Shown: positions 35,949 to 44,760, counted from the stretch's first letter. The stretch: DNA of 64,000 nt from an uncultured Gammaproteobacteria bacterium (GCA_913061515.1 CAJXSF010000004.1:34619-98618), one strand, 5' to 3'. The notes: generated from the letters alone by a model not told the origin. Made by a program: numbers and translations.

Positions 35949-36998
35949 ATGAGAGGTTTTCAGTGTGCATGCGGGCAAAGCCTGTACTTCGAAAATACGG
36001 TTTGCAATGCCTGCCAACGCCGTTTGGGATACGACCCTTTCCGAGCCGAGCTTTTGGCCATAGAACCCTTAGATCCAAACTTAGATGATGCCTCGGGTCA
36101 ATGGCGCTGTGTCAGTCATGGCAATTTGTATCGACGCTGCAGTAACGATACAGATTTTCATGTGTGCAATTGGCTAGTTCTCAACTCCGATGACGCTTTC
36201 TGCCTCGCCTGTTCACTCAACGATACGGTACCCAAAGTTGGGTCGAGTTATCGTGCATCGCAAAGGCGAAAGTGGTGGGGGCGAATGGAGGCAGCCAAGC
36301 GGCGTTTGATTTACACCTTATTGGCATTGGGTTTGCCTGTGCAAAGTAAGGCCGAGAACGAAAACGGTATAGCTTTCTCGTTTCTAGAAGACCAACGCTC
36401 CAACCCAAATGTCGAAGAAGAACATGTGCTCACTGGACATTTGGAAGGGTTAATAACCGTGAATTTGGCAGAGGCTGATGGTGTAAATCGTGAACAAGCG
36501 CGCCAGAGCTTAGGGGAGTCATACCGCACATTGCTAGGGCATTTTCGCCATGAAAGCGGGCATTACTACTTTGAAAAGGTCGTCAATTCACCTGCGGCCA
36601 TAGAGCGCTTTAGAGAGCTGTTTGGCGATGAACGTGCCGATTATGAAGAGGCAATGAAGCGGCATTACGAGGGGGCTTCGAGCCAAGAAGATAGTGATAA
36701 AGTCAGCGCTTACGCCCAGATGCACCCCCATGAAGACTGGGCTGAATGCTGGGCGCATTATCTGCATATGATCGATTGTCTAGAAACGGCATGGCAGGTG
36801 GGCTTATTACAAGACCAGCTCATAAAGCCGAATGCTGAGCCGGATATAGAGCTATGTCTACGCAGTTGGGATAGTGTTTCGGTGGCGATGAATGCCTTAA
36901 ATCGCAGTATGGGATTGCAGGATGCTTATCCGTTTGTGCTGTCAGAAACGACGCTTAGTAAACTCCGTTTTGTTCATCAGCGGATTTATCCCAACTAG
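35949..36998 (+). CDS. putative zinc-binding metallopeptidase (COG4307) with N-terminal zinc ribbon
   Basis: A protein of 349 residues with an N-terminal zinc ribbon (CxC at 6-8 and CxxC at 19-22, then another Cys set around 55-85) and a zincin motif HESGHYYF (His201, Glu202, His205). HPHEDWAECWAHYLH further on supplies likely third ligands. It belongs to the putative zinc-binding peptidase family found with alpha-E and ATP-grasp genes. ATG 35949 is used; an in-frame TTG lies two codons upstream. It follows alpha-E by 16 bases, and its 3' end overlaps the convergent Anbu gene by 44 bases. Presumably a cytosolic protease or amidase in the same pathway; substrate unknown. Confidence 0.82.
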   Translation: MRGFQCACGQSLYFENTVCNACQRRLGYDPFRAELLAIEPLDPNLDDASGQWRCVSHGNLYRRCSNDTDFHVCNWLVLNSDDAFCLACSLNDTVPKVGSSYRASQRRKWWGRMEAAKRRLIYTLLALGLPVQSKAENENGIAFSFLEDQRSNPNVEEEHVLTGHLEGLITVNLAEADGVNREQARQSLGESYRTLLGHFRHESGHYYFEKVVNSPAAIERFRELFGDERADYEEAMKRHYEGASSQEDSDKVSAYAQMHPHEDWAECWAHYLHMIDCLETAWQVGLLQDQLIKPNAEPDIELCLRSWDSVSVAMNALNRSMGLQDAYPFVLSETTLSKLRFVHQRIYPN

Positions 36999-37713
36999 AA
37001 GCCCATGCGAAAGGGGGCATTTGTCTAAATGCATCCTTGAGGCGCTGATCCCAACTACGTTTCAATTCCCGCAGAAACTCACTATCCTCATCAAAGCGCA
37101 ATGGCTCACTAAGAGTCATGGTGTCCGTTCGATACACCAGTGTCTCAATGGGAGGCCCAACGCTCAAATTACTGCGCATGGTTGAGTCCATCGACACCAT
37201 GGCGCAAAGGGCGCAAGTGTCCAGATTAAGTTCTGGGGTCAGAATACGGTCAAGGATAGGTTTGCCGTATTTACTCTCACCGATTTGCAAATAGGGAGTG
37301 TCTTTAGAGCTGGTGATGTGGTTGCCTTGCGGGTAAACCAACATGATGCGGTGTTTACTATTGGCAATCTGCCCGCCAATGATAAAGCTAGCCTCAAAAG
37401 AGACGCCCGTTTTAGCATGTTTTTCTTGCTGCGCCAGTGACACATCGCCTAGGTAATCAGCAGCTTCCGCTAAGGATTCAACTGTTAAAAGGCTCGTGTT
37501 CGCGCGCTCTTTTATATCCCGCTTTAATTGTGAAATAGTCGCTTGCGTCGTGGCAAGATTGCCCGCCGAAAGGATTACGAACTGGCGCTGCCCGTCGACT
37601 CCAAAGCGGTACATTTTGCTATAAGTGCTAACTTGGTCTATGCCTGCATTCGTGCGGGAATCTGAGCAAAAGACCATGCCTGCATCGACGGCGATTGCGA
37701 CACAATACGTCAT
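36955..37713 (-). CDS. Anbu proteasome-like peptidase (COG3484)
   Basis: A 252-residue Ntn-hydrolase of the Anbu (ancestral beta subunit) family. After Met removal the N-terminus is TYCVAIAVDAGMVFCSDSRTNAG. Thr1 is the nucleophile, Asp17 in SDSR and Lys32 in the YSKMYRF segment match the proteasome triad (Thr1, Asp17, Lys33), and there is no propeptide. Related proteins assemble into open helical or ring-like oligomers. It faces the other four cluster genes and overlaps the last one by 44 bases at the 3' end. It may degrade or process the product of the ATP-grasp/alpha-E/transglutaminase proteins. Family and catalytic residues are clear; biological substrate is unknown. Confidence 0.93.
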   Translation of the reverse strand: MTYCVAIAVDAGMVFCSDSRTNAGIDQVSTYSKMYRFGVDGQRQFVILSAGNLATTQATISQLKRDIKERANTSLLTVESLAEAADYLGDVSLAQQEKHAKTGVSFEASFIIGGQIANSKHRIMLVYPQGNHITSSKDTPYLQIGESKYGKPILDRILTPELNLDTCALCAMVSMDSTMRSNLSVGPPIETLVYRTDTMTLSEPLRFDEDSEFLRELKRSWDQRLKDAFRQMPPFAWASSWDKSADEQNGVY

Positions 37714-37917
37714 GATTTAAAAAACCGGATTACAAAAAAGTGACAGAATTAACTCGTGTTTAAGGGCGAAACAGTACACTAGTTCTGCGGGTAGGTGAAC
37801 AGATATTTCAATTCCTTAGTGGGTTCGCCGCTAAGTGTTTGCACTAATAGAGTTTTATTCATATCACTCAAAAGGTAGTCCTACTTAGAAGGGCAGAAAT
37901 TAGAAAGTAAAGAGGTC

Positions 37918-37941
37918 AAGCCCCCAGCAATGTGGGGGCTT
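37918..37941 (-). terminator. terminator-like hairpin after the small acidic protein gene
   Basis: AAGCCCCCA (37918-37926) pairs with TGGGGGCTT (37933-37941), a perfect 9-bp GC-rich stem with a 6-base loop. It lies 24 bases beyond the stop of the minus-strand gene at 37965-38237. Downstream on the minus strand the sequence is T-rich but interrupted (TTGACCTCTTT). Confidence 0.65.
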
Positions 37942-37964
37942 TTAAGAGAAGACGGCCTGCGTGT

Positions 37965-38237
37965 TTAGCGGTCGTCGAAGTCGTCGTCGAAATCGTAGTC
38001 ATCGATATCAACGCTGTGTTTTACGTTGATTTCGCTACCGTCGTCGTCGAATTGCAATTCGCCATACATGCGTTTCCAATCGAGTCGTTCCTCAGTGCGT
38101 CGACGCATTTCGGTCAAACGGCGCTTTTGGATACGCTTATCATTTGGCTCTTCTATTTCCGAATCTGCTATAAAAGCACCCGAATCAAAGAAGTCTTTGG
38201 CATTGTCGGCGATATCATCCCACTGATGACTTTTCAT
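37965..38237 (-). CDS. small highly charged protein with acidic tail
   Basis: A 90-residue soluble protein. Residues 1-35 are mildly acidic (HQWDDIADNAKDFFDSG), the centre is a basic helical stretch (RIQKRRLTEMRRRTEERLDWKRMYG), and the C-terminus is an Asp-rich tail (DIDDYDFDDDFDDR). ATG 38237 is preferred over the earlier start at 38381: GAGAG lies about nine bases upstream and the extra 48 residues look like translated leader. The basic-helix plus acidic-tail layout recalls small PA3496-type proteins, but I do not claim membership. No neighbour suggests a role. Confidence 0.6.
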   Translation of the reverse strand: MKSHQWDDIADNAKDFFDSGAFIADSEIEEPNDKRIQKRRLTEMRRRTEERLDWKRMYGELQFDDDGSEINVKHSVDIDDYDFDDDFDDR

Positions 38238-38518
38238 TTGATTAATCTCTCGTTTAATCGCGTTTAGTCGGAGTTGCCTTATATGTAACACTAGCCTTTT
38301 TAAGGTATTAACAGGCTGTGTACGATGCGAATTATCGTTATAAAATTGTAGAAAGCAATAGTTAGAAAAAATATTTTTCAATTTTGCTGTATGCCTTACA
38401 TTGACTAGCGTGTAGCGATATTCGTGGGGGCAAGTTAGCAGCCAAAATTGACTTTCTTATGACACTTGCATTGATTTTTTGTATTCAAGTCAGAGAAAAG
38501 ATTATAAGCAGGAGAAGT

Positions 38519-38869
38519 ATGCAGAAAACGTGTTTGGATTGCGGCATGGAAGTTGGCTTTAGCACGGCGAACTGCCCGAAGTGCGATGCTGTTATTGCCA
38601 TGCAAACTGACGGGTCGATTTTGCGATTTGACATCGCTCATAACCGCGAAACTATCCCGCAGTCATTGGCTAAGCTAAGCGAGGCTTTGGACGAGGCTAG
38701 ATTAGGCCATGCTCGAGCCTTACGAGTGATTGTTGGGAGGGGGCAAATCAGGGACGAGGTCATTCGTCAATTGAGCTGGTTAAAACATAATGCCGAAATA
38801 ATGGATTTTGATCACGACAACGGTAATACGGGGGCCCTGTTGGTGACAATCAGAGGCAAGAGCTTTTAA
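38519..38869 (+). CDS. zinc-ribbon protein with Smr-like C-terminal domain
   Basis: A 116-residue protein. A four-cysteine zinc ribbon (CLDCG, CPKC at residues 5-24) is joined to a domain whose layout matches Smr (small MutS-related) domains: a central helix SLAKLSEALDEARLGHARAL, then RVIVGRGQIRDEVIRQLSWLKH, where VGRG replaces the usual HGKG, and DFDHDNGNTGALLVTI, resembling the GGxGATxVxL strand. Smr domains often act on RNA or DNA. ATG 38519 is chosen because AGGAGA precedes it by five bases, while the longer start adds an unrelated hydrophobic leader. The assignment is by pattern and should be treated as probable only. Confidence 0.6.
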   Translation: MQKTCLDCGMEVGFSTANCPKCDAVIAMQTDGSILRFDIAHNRETIPQSLAKLSEALDEARLGHARALRVIVGRGQIRDEVIRQLSWLKHNAEIMDFDHDNGNTGALLVTIRGKSF

Positions 38870-38895
38870 TAGACCTAGTGTTAGTGACAAGTTGA

Positions 38896-40620
38896 TCACA
38901 ACGAGTTGATGACCGATTCGCGTATCAGTTTCTTGGCAATTTTACCGCTAGCGATGCGTTCTAACTGATTGTGTTGAAAGTGATAATAGGCGGGGATCTT
39001 AAACCCTGCGATACGGCTGCTAAGGAAATCTTTAAGTTCTTGCTCGGTGATGGTAGCGCCAGGCATGAGCATGATCGCCGCAGCAACGCGTTCTCCTAGC
39101 CTCGCATCAGGGATGCCAAAAACGGCAGCTTCACAGACCTTTGGGTGTTCGGCCAGCGCATATTCGACCTCTGCGCAGGCGATGTTCTCGCCGCCTCGGA
39201 TAACGATGTCTTTTGCTCGGTCTTTAATAATTAAGAATCCATGTGCATCGAGCAAGCCTAGGTCGCCAGTGTGGAACCAGCCATTTTTGATGACCGCAGC
39301 AGTGTCCTCTGGTCGTTGCCAATAGCCCTTCATAACGCTTGGACCTTTGATGCAAATCTCTCCTATTTGTCCGCTTTCAAGAACTCGACCTTGCTCGTCC
39401 TCTATGCGGATGCTGGTGACTGGCGGCGTTGGTCTGCCTGTGCTGTCTGGCTTGGCATAATAGAACTTGCCGGTGATTGTGGCGCCAATAGCATTGGTTT
39501 CTGTCAAGCCGTAGCCAAGGCCCGGTTGTGCTTGTTCTGGAAATCGTTTTTGCATCAAGGCTAAATGTTCGGGAGGCCGAGCTGCCCCTCCGGACTGAAC
39601 GCTGCGCAGGGTGCTAAGATCAGTCTTGTCAAAGTCAGGAGAGTTCATGACTTCCCAGGTCATGGTTGGGACGCCATGTAGAACGGAGAGTTGTTCCTTC
39701 TCAATCAGCGCAAGCGCATGTTCGGCATTCCATTTGTACATCATCACAAACTTGCGTTTATAGAGGAAGCTCAGCAAAAACTGTGCGTGATTTCCCGTAA
39801 CGTGAAACAACGGCACATTGGCGAGAACTCCAGGCTGCGGAGCATCTTCTGGGGCCTTAAGCTCGGGTCGAAGCTCTTCGTTCAATTCTTTGGCGAAGAG
39901 CCAAGAGTAAAGAGCGCTAATAATGGCACGATGGCTCGACAGGACCCCTTTAGGGTGCCCAGTAGAGCCTGATGTATACATAATAGAAGCATCGTCGTCG
40001 GGCCCAACGTTTTGAGTGCTGGGGTCGAAATCTGCGGCATATTGCTTGTTTTCAAGGAGTGATAGGAAATCTGGGTAAGCTGTGACGTGTTCTGGGTCAA
40101 AGGCAATAATGTGCAGTGCTTGTAATTGATCGAGTACAGTTTGCAATCGGTCGATCCGCTCCGGATCGGCAAAAAGCACTTTACAGCCACTGTCCTGCAA
40201 ACCAAACAATAGTTCTTTGCTTTGCCACCATGAGTTCATAGGTACCACGATGGCGCCTAGCATCGTTATGGCCATATAGGCGATGCACCATTGCGGATTA
40301 TTGCGAGAGCAAACCGCTACCCGATCGCCTTTCTCGATGCCGTAATGATGCAGTAATAGGCCAGCCATCTGCGTGGCTAATGCGAAACTCTCGCCAAAGC
40401 TATAACGCTCGTCCTGATAGATTAGAAATGGAAGCTCCGGCTGTTCTAAGCTGAGCTTGTAGACTTCGTAAAGATTGTCAGGGGCATTGCTAAAGACCGG
40501 TGTATCGATGCCGTTGATCGATCTTGTTGAAACTGCAAGGGGCGAATCCGGAGCTTTCAGGCGACCGCCAATTTCCTTAAGCGCCTGTAAATCTTGAATA
40601 ATCTGGTCGTGGCTAAGCAT
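38896..40620 (-). CDS. acyl-CoA synthetase (AMP-forming, fatty-acid or carboxylate CoA ligase)
   Basis: A 574-residue ANL-superfamily enzyme that would activate a carboxylic acid to its acyl-CoA via acyl-AMP. Motifs: P-loop SIMYTSGSTGHPKG (about 205-220), YGLTETN, the hinge GWFHTGDLGLLDAHGFLIIKDRAKD, IRGGENI, and the catalytic lysine region ASGKIAKK at the C-terminus. The class I AMP-binding fold is full length. ATG 40620 is used because the in-frame codon at 40635 is a TTG without a ribosome-binding site. The substrate chain length cannot be read. It is convergent with the zinc-ribbon/Smr-like gene and not in an obvious degradation operon. Confidence 0.9.
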   Translation of the reverse strand: MLSHDQIIQDLQALKEIGGRLKAPDSPLAVSTRSINGIDTPVFSNAPDNLYEVYKLSLEQPELPFLIYQDERYSFGESFALATQMAGLLLHHYGIEKGDRVAVCSRNNPQWCIAYMAITMLGAIVVPMNSWWQSKELLFGLQDSGCKVLFADPERIDRLQTVLDQLQALHIIAFDPEHVTAYPDFLSLLENKQYAADFDPSTQNVGPDDDASIMYTSGSTGHPKGVLSSHRAIISALYSWLFAKELNEELRPELKAPEDAPQPGVLANVPLFHVTGNHAQFLLSFLYKRKFVMMYKWNAEHALALIEKEQLSVLHGVPTMTWEVMNSPDFDKTDLSTLRSVQSGGAARPPEHLALMQKRFPEQAQPGLGYGLTETNAIGATITGKFYYAKPDSTGRPTPPVTSIRIEDEQGRVLESGQIGEICIKGPSVMKGYWQRPEDTAAVIKNGWFHTGDLGLLDAHGFLIIKDRAKDIVIRGGENIACAEVEYALAEHPKVCEAAVFGIPDARLGERVAAAIMLMPGATITEQELKDFLSSRIAGFKIPAYYHFQHNQLERIASGKIAKKLIRESVINSL

Positions 40621-40738
40621 GAAGGTGCAACTCAAATGGTGTGACTAAGTGCCCGCAAGAATTCGAGCAAGCGTTCGGAAGATAGCGCATTGTTTGCGCT
40701 AAATAAAGGCTCGGTCCTAGCCACTGGAGTTTAAATTG

Positions 40739-41230
40739 CTAAAACCCCTGATCGATCAATCGGTAGTCCGGAACAATAACAGGTAGCAGTTCTTCTTCTT
40801 CCGGCAAGAGTGTTGAGGCAGGTGCCGCACCTGGGCCAAAAGAGAATCTGAATGTGCCCCGTGCGACGAGGTTTTCCGGATCGATGGCAGCCCACTCAAC
40901 GGTGTAATAGTCCTTTTGCTCTAATTCTGGTAAGTCCAAGAAAAAGACGCGGCTGACGTCTGGGTTATAAATGAAGCCGATGTTGACGAATTGTTCCTCA
41001 GGGTCAGTCATGGTCAGCTTTACCAGACGAACATAGGTGCTAAATCGCATCATGAGCTCTTTGGGAGCTGACTCTAAGACCTCATCGTCCTCAGGGCTGG
41101 ATTCGAGCTCAACATCGCTGTTGTTGTTTATCGTCATCACATGTTGCGCCTGAGCGTATTGGATGCCGATAAAGGATAGAGCAAAGGCTAGAGCAAAGGC
41201 TAGAGTCATTCGTAAGAACATGGTCTTCAT
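40739..41230 (-). CDS. CopC-domain periplasmic protein
   Basis: A protein of 163 residues with a signal peptide (LAFALAFALSFIGIQYAQA) and a CopC-like immunoglobulin fold: DDEVLESAPKELMMRFSTYVRLVKLTMTDP followed by YYTVEWAAIDPENLVARGTFRFSFG. CopC binds copper in the periplasm, but the usual DGH ligand motif is replaced by DPENLV, and the first His is preceded by Gln after the predicted cleavage site. Copper binding is therefore doubtful. The leader carries a tandem 12-base repeat (AGCAAAGGCTAG twice), giving LAFALAF. ATG 41230 is preferred over 41245 because GAAGA sits upstream. No CopD is beside it. It is divergent from the secreted protein gene at 41562. Confidence 0.72.
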   Translation of the reverse strand: MKTMFLRMTLAFALAFALSFIGIQYAQAQHVMTINNNSDVELESSPEDDEVLESAPKELMMRFSTYVRLVKLTMTDPEEQFVNIGFIYNPDVSRVFFLDLPELEQKDYYTVEWAAIDPENLVARGTFRFSFGPGAAPASTLLPEEEELLPVIVPDYRLIDQGF

Positions 41231-41561
41231 AGATTTTCTTCGCATAACGTCAAATTACGGGTTACTGTGTGTGTGTGGCCAAGACGGCTTCTAGTGCGAA
41301 ATATGGACGAGCTCGAGACAGATGTCGAGAGCTGCACAGCGATAGAAATAGCTTTAATGCAGATGCGTCAGAACACGCTTGTTTTCCGCCATCGATTTTA
41401 GATTTTGACGGGCTGACGAATAGTGAACTGCCGCATTTATTCAGATTACGCTAGTAATTTCCGTCATGTGGGAGACTCTGAGTCTTGCCAGTGCTGATAT
41501 GCATGGCGATATAACAATAATTATAAGTGGGAGGCGCAAGCTCGCCTCAGGGAGTCCGAAG

Positions 41562-42524
41562 ATGCAGTTGGTGGGATATTGGTCCACTCGCAGTAGTTTG
41601 CTGAAAATAATATCGATGCTGGTGCTATTGTGTGTGGGGCTAGGAAACGTCTGGGCTCAAGATAGCTATCGCAAAGGGCAGTATATTGAGCCGGCTTATG
41701 AAGGCTGGCAAGAAAACGAAGATGGCACTTTTTCATTCATTTTTGGCTACCATAACGAAAACTGGGAAGAGGAGCTCGATGTGCCAGTGGGAGAGAACAA
41801 CTTCTTCTCACCAGGGCTTGAGGACCGCGGCCAACCAACTCATTTTCTCCCGCGCCGAAATCGTTTTACTTTCAAAGTGCAAGTTCCAGCAGACTGGGGC
41901 GATAAAGAACTAGCATGGACTGTGAATGTTAACGGTGTTACTCGCGTGGCTTATGCCACACTAGATCGTGATTATGTCGTCGATAATGTCGTAATTGCCT
42001 CAGAGACTGGTTCGCTTGGTGCCGGTACCAGCAGCCCAGAGTCTCGTTCGAACATTCCCCCTGTAGTCACTGTGCAAGGCGATCGCGTAGGCGATGAGAT
42101 TGTGCGTAATATTAGGGTAGGGCAAGCCTTGACGCTTCAGGCCCACGTGGCCGATGACGGACTACCGAAGCCAAGAGAGCGCACAGCCTCTGATTTTAGT
42201 GAGGAGGCGATGTTAACAAGAGTCATGACACCGCCAAGGCAAGTCACCGTGGGAAAAACCAATGGTCTATTTTTGTCATGGAACGTCTATCGTGGGGAAG
42301 GAGGCGTCAGCTTCGATCCGCCGCAAATAAAACCATGGGAAGACACTCGTAATTCCGCTAATTCTCCATGGGGGGCACTATGGACACCCCCGCCGGTGCC
42401 AGTCGATGGTATGCATTCTGTGGAGGTCACTTTCGATGAGCCGGGGACATATATTCTTTGGGCAAGGGCTGACGACGGCGGTCTATTTCACGACCAGTAC
42501 GTTACCGTTAACGTCGCACCATAG
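41562..42524 (+). CDS. secreted protein of unknown function with Ig-like C-terminal region
   Basis: A 320-residue exported protein: signal peptide ending near NVWAQ (about residue 33), then a tryptophan/tyrosine-rich domain with EPAYEGWQENEDGTFSFIFGYHN and NRFTFKVQVPADWGDKELAWTVN, a proline-rich linker, and a C-terminal beta-sandwich-like domain ending in GTYILWARADDGGLFHDQYVTVNV. The last part resembles bacterial Ig-like or PKD-type modules. ATG 41562 follows GGGAG at a suitable spacing; the upstream in-frame ATG at 41466 would add 32 residues. I do not recognise a named family. The shared intergenic region with the CopC-like gene (41231-41561, 331 bases) should contain both promoters. Confidence 0.65.
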   Translation: MQLVGYWSTRSSLLKIISMLVLLCVGLGNVWAQDSYRKGQYIEPAYEGWQENEDGTFSFIFGYHNENWEEELDVPVGENNFFSPGLEDRGQPTHFLPRRNRFTFKVQVPADWGDKELAWTVNVNGVTRVAYATLDRDYVVDNVVIASETGSLGAGTSSPESRSNIPPVVTVQGDRVGDEIVRNIRVGQALTLQAHVADDGLPKPRERTASDFSEEAMLTRVMTPPRQVTVGKTNGLFLSWNVYRGEGGVSFDPPQIKPWEDTRNSANSPWGALWTPPPVPVDGMHSVEVTFDEPGTYILWARADDGGLFHDQYVTVNVAP

Positions 42525-42538
42525 AGTCGCTCTGCCTT

Positions 42539-42565
42539 CCTCAGCGATTGTCATAATCGTTGGGG
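42539..42565 (+). other. hairpin downstream of the secreted protein gene
   Basis: CCTCAGCGATT (42539-42549) pairs with AATCGTTGGGG (42555-42565) through eleven pairs, two of them wobble. It starts 14 bases after the stop codon. The only T run (TTTTTTT) is some 18 bases further, so it is at best an imperfect terminator. The remaining bases to 42725 carry the AraC-family gene promoter, which I could not assign. Confidence 0.4.
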
Positions 42566-42725
42566 CGGCATTGTGAGATTGACTTTTTTTCTAGGTGTTT
42601 CCACTGATTGAGAATCTTTGCTATAAAAGCACTAAGTCTTTGTAAGTCGCGACGTTGCTTGCAATGCGTTGGGAGCTACTCTATCTTCCACAGCGCTTTA
42701 ATAAACAATCAAAAGTGAATCGGAT

Positions 42726-43772
42726 ATGCAGTTGTTCCAATACGCCACTAGCTTTCTGGCGATCTCTCAGTTGCTGTTAATGGCGTTGTTCTATTTGACC
42801 TATTATCGCCGGTTATTTTTAGGAAGACTGATGTCTTTCTACGCGTTTTGTCTTATTTCTTATATCGTCTCCTTGCTGCCTGAGATTGACGCGGCTCCTA
42901 GGCTCGTTGAGTTTCCATTCAATATGCTAGCGATTAGTGCGCCCGCTGTTCTTTGGGTGATCACCCGTTACCTTTTTGTCGATAACCCCAAGATCCATAA
43001 ACCTATTTTGGCCGTGATTGGGGGGTATATTGCCCTGCGTGCCTATGGCAATCTTACCGGACCCTATAGCGATATTGGGTTTTGGGTGGTTTACGTCTCG
43101 ACGCAAACAATCATGCTGTTTTTTGCCTGCCATGTGGTGTTGATGGCGGTAAAAGGGCGAGGCGGCGACTTAGTTGAAAGTCGAAGAAGGTTTCGCGTTC
43201 CCTTTACCGCGACTATGGGGACGATCGTGGCGATCATCGTTGGCTCTGGTTTCTTCGCGGCCTTGGGCAGTCAACTTAATATTATGTTCATCGGGACCAT
43301 TTTCTTTCTCGTCCTAATTTTCAACCTAGCGACCTTCCGCTTGCATAAGGACTCAACACAATTAATAGAGCCCGATACTGAACAAACAGTGCCATCGCTG
43401 AAAAGCAGAATGAATGAAATGGATAAAGATAAACCCTTGGTAGATCGCATCCACCATGTCATGGAAGATCAGCGGCTCTATGCGCAGCCAGGATTTACAA
43501 TTGGAATGCTAGCCTCGGCGGTGTCAATGCAAGAGTATCGGCTTCGAAGGCTGATTAATCAGAAGCTGCATTACCGCAACTTCAATCAATACCTTAACCA
43601 ATACCGAATTGCGGAAGCCGCAAAGCGCTTACAAGATCCAGCCGAAGGGCAGGTTGCCATCTCGACGATTGCTTTGGATGTGGGCTATGCGTCTTTGTCT
43701 TCCTTTAATAAGGCATTCAAAGAGTTACATGGCGTGACGCCCTCCATCTACCGAAGCAGAGCGTCACAGTAG
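42726..43772 (+). CDS. membrane-embedded AraC-family transcription regulator
   Basis: A 348-residue protein with six to seven transmembrane segments in the first 210 residues (SFLAISQLLLMALFYLTYY onward) and a C-terminal AraC/XylS DNA-binding domain (about 250-345). Its two helix-turn-helix motifs show in IGMLASAVSMQEYRLRRLI and AISTIALDVGYASLSSFNKAFKELHGVTPSIYR. This topology suggests direct sensing of a membrane or extracellular signal coupled to transcription. It ends one base before the stop of the convergent quinone oxidoreductase gene. The regulated genes are unknown; the nearest divergent or tandem candidates are the CopC-like and secreted protein genes. Confidence 0.85.
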   Translation: MQLFQYATSFLAISQLLLMALFYLTYYRRLFLGRLMSFYAFCLISYIVSLLPEIDAAPRLVEFPFNMLAISAPAVLWVITRYLFVDNPKIHKPILAVIGGYIALRAYGNLTGPYSDIGFWVVYVSTQTIMLFFACHVVLMAVKGRGGDLVESRRRFRVPFTATMGTIVAIIVGSGFFAALGSQLNIMFIGTIFFLVLIFNLATFRLHKDSTQLIEPDTEQTVPSLKSRMNEMDKDKPLVDRIHHVMEDQRLYAQPGFTIGMLASAVSMQEYRLRRLINQKLHYRNFNQYLNQYRIAEAAKRLQDPAEGQVAISTIALDVGYASLSSFNKAFKELHGVTPSIYRSRASQ

Positions 43773-43773
43773 T

Positions 43774-44760
43774 TTAATCTTCTTTGCGGATCTCTAAAAC
43801 CACTTTGCCCATCACGCGGCGTTCAGTAAACACGCTGAATGCCGCCACATAATCTTCCATGGCAAAGGTTTGCGTGACGATTGGACGAAGCCGTCCATTA
43901 CGGTAAAAATCTAATAGTTCTGCAAAATTTTCCTCATACAATTCAGGCTCTTCTTTGCGGAAGCGGCCAAGGAAAACGCCGACCATTGAGGCGCCCTTAA
44001 GCAATGCCAGATTGGCTTTGTATTCTGGGATGCGCCCACTAGTGAAGCCGACTATCAAAATGCGGCCATTCCAATTGATGCAACGCGTCGCTTGATCGAA
44101 TAGGTCGCCACCGACTGGGTCATAAATGATGTCGGCGCCTTTCTCGTGCGTCAAAGCTTTTACCTTCTCTTTCAGTTCTCCGTCACCGTAATTGAGCAGC
44201 TCATCAGGGGCTGCATGTTTTACAAATGCCAGTTTTTCATCGCTGCTCGCGGCAGCTATAACCCTTGCCCCCATGAGCTTGCCCAGCTCGACGGCCGCCA
44301 TCCCTACGCCTCCGCTAGCCCCTAGGACCAACAGTGTCTCGCCCGCTTTTAGCTGCGCACGCTGTTTGAGCGCGTGGTAGGAGGTGGTGTAGACCATGGC
44401 AAACCCTGCCGCGGTCTTGAAATCCATGTTGTCAGGGATTTTACGAACGGCACTGGGGACGGCTATTACTTGCTCGGCCATGCCTCCAATAGACGGAGTG
44501 GCCATCACTCGATCTCCGACTTGTAACCCTGTCACGCCTTCGCCAATCGCGCGAATAATGCCGCCGACCTCTGAACCGGGTGTAAAGGGCATTGGCGGTT
44601 GAAACTGATACTTACCTTGAATTTGTAAGGTGTCAGGAAAATTAAGTGATGCCGCATATACGTCTATCACTACCTTTCCAGGTTCTGCAATTAGCTCATC
44701 AACGTTCTCAAGAACGAGGTTTTCTGAGTTGCCATAGCTATGGCATACGAGCGCTTTCAT
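43774..44760 (-). CDS. NADPH:quinone oxidoreductase, zinc-independent MDR family
   Basis: A 328-residue medium-chain reductase. The N-terminal GroES-like domain (MKALVCHSYGNSENLVLENVDE, PGSEVGGIIRAIGEGVTGLQVGDRV) lacks the alcohol-dehydrogenase zinc cysteines, and the Rossmann domain shows GASGGVGMAAVELGKLMGARVIA and YDPVGGDLFDQATRCINWNGR. Expected to reduce quinones or enals using NADPH in the cytosol. Full length for the family. Physiological substrate not defined by sequence. Confidence 0.9.
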   Translation of the reverse strand: MKALVCHSYGNSENLVLENVDELIAEPGKVVIDVYAASLNFPDTLQIQGKYQFQPPMPFTPGSEVGGIIRAIGEGVTGLQVGDRVMATPSIGGMAEQVIAVPSAVRKIPDNMDFKTAAGFAMVYTTSYHALKQRAQLKAGETLLVLGASGGVGMAAVELGKLMGARVIAAASSDEKLAFVKHAAPDELLNYGDGELKEKVKALTHEKGADIIYDPVGGDLFDQATRCINWNGRILIVGFTSGRIPEYKANLALLKGASMVGVFLGRFRKEEPELYEENFAELLDFYRNGRLRPIVTQTFAMEDYVAAFSVFTERRVMGKVVLEIRKED

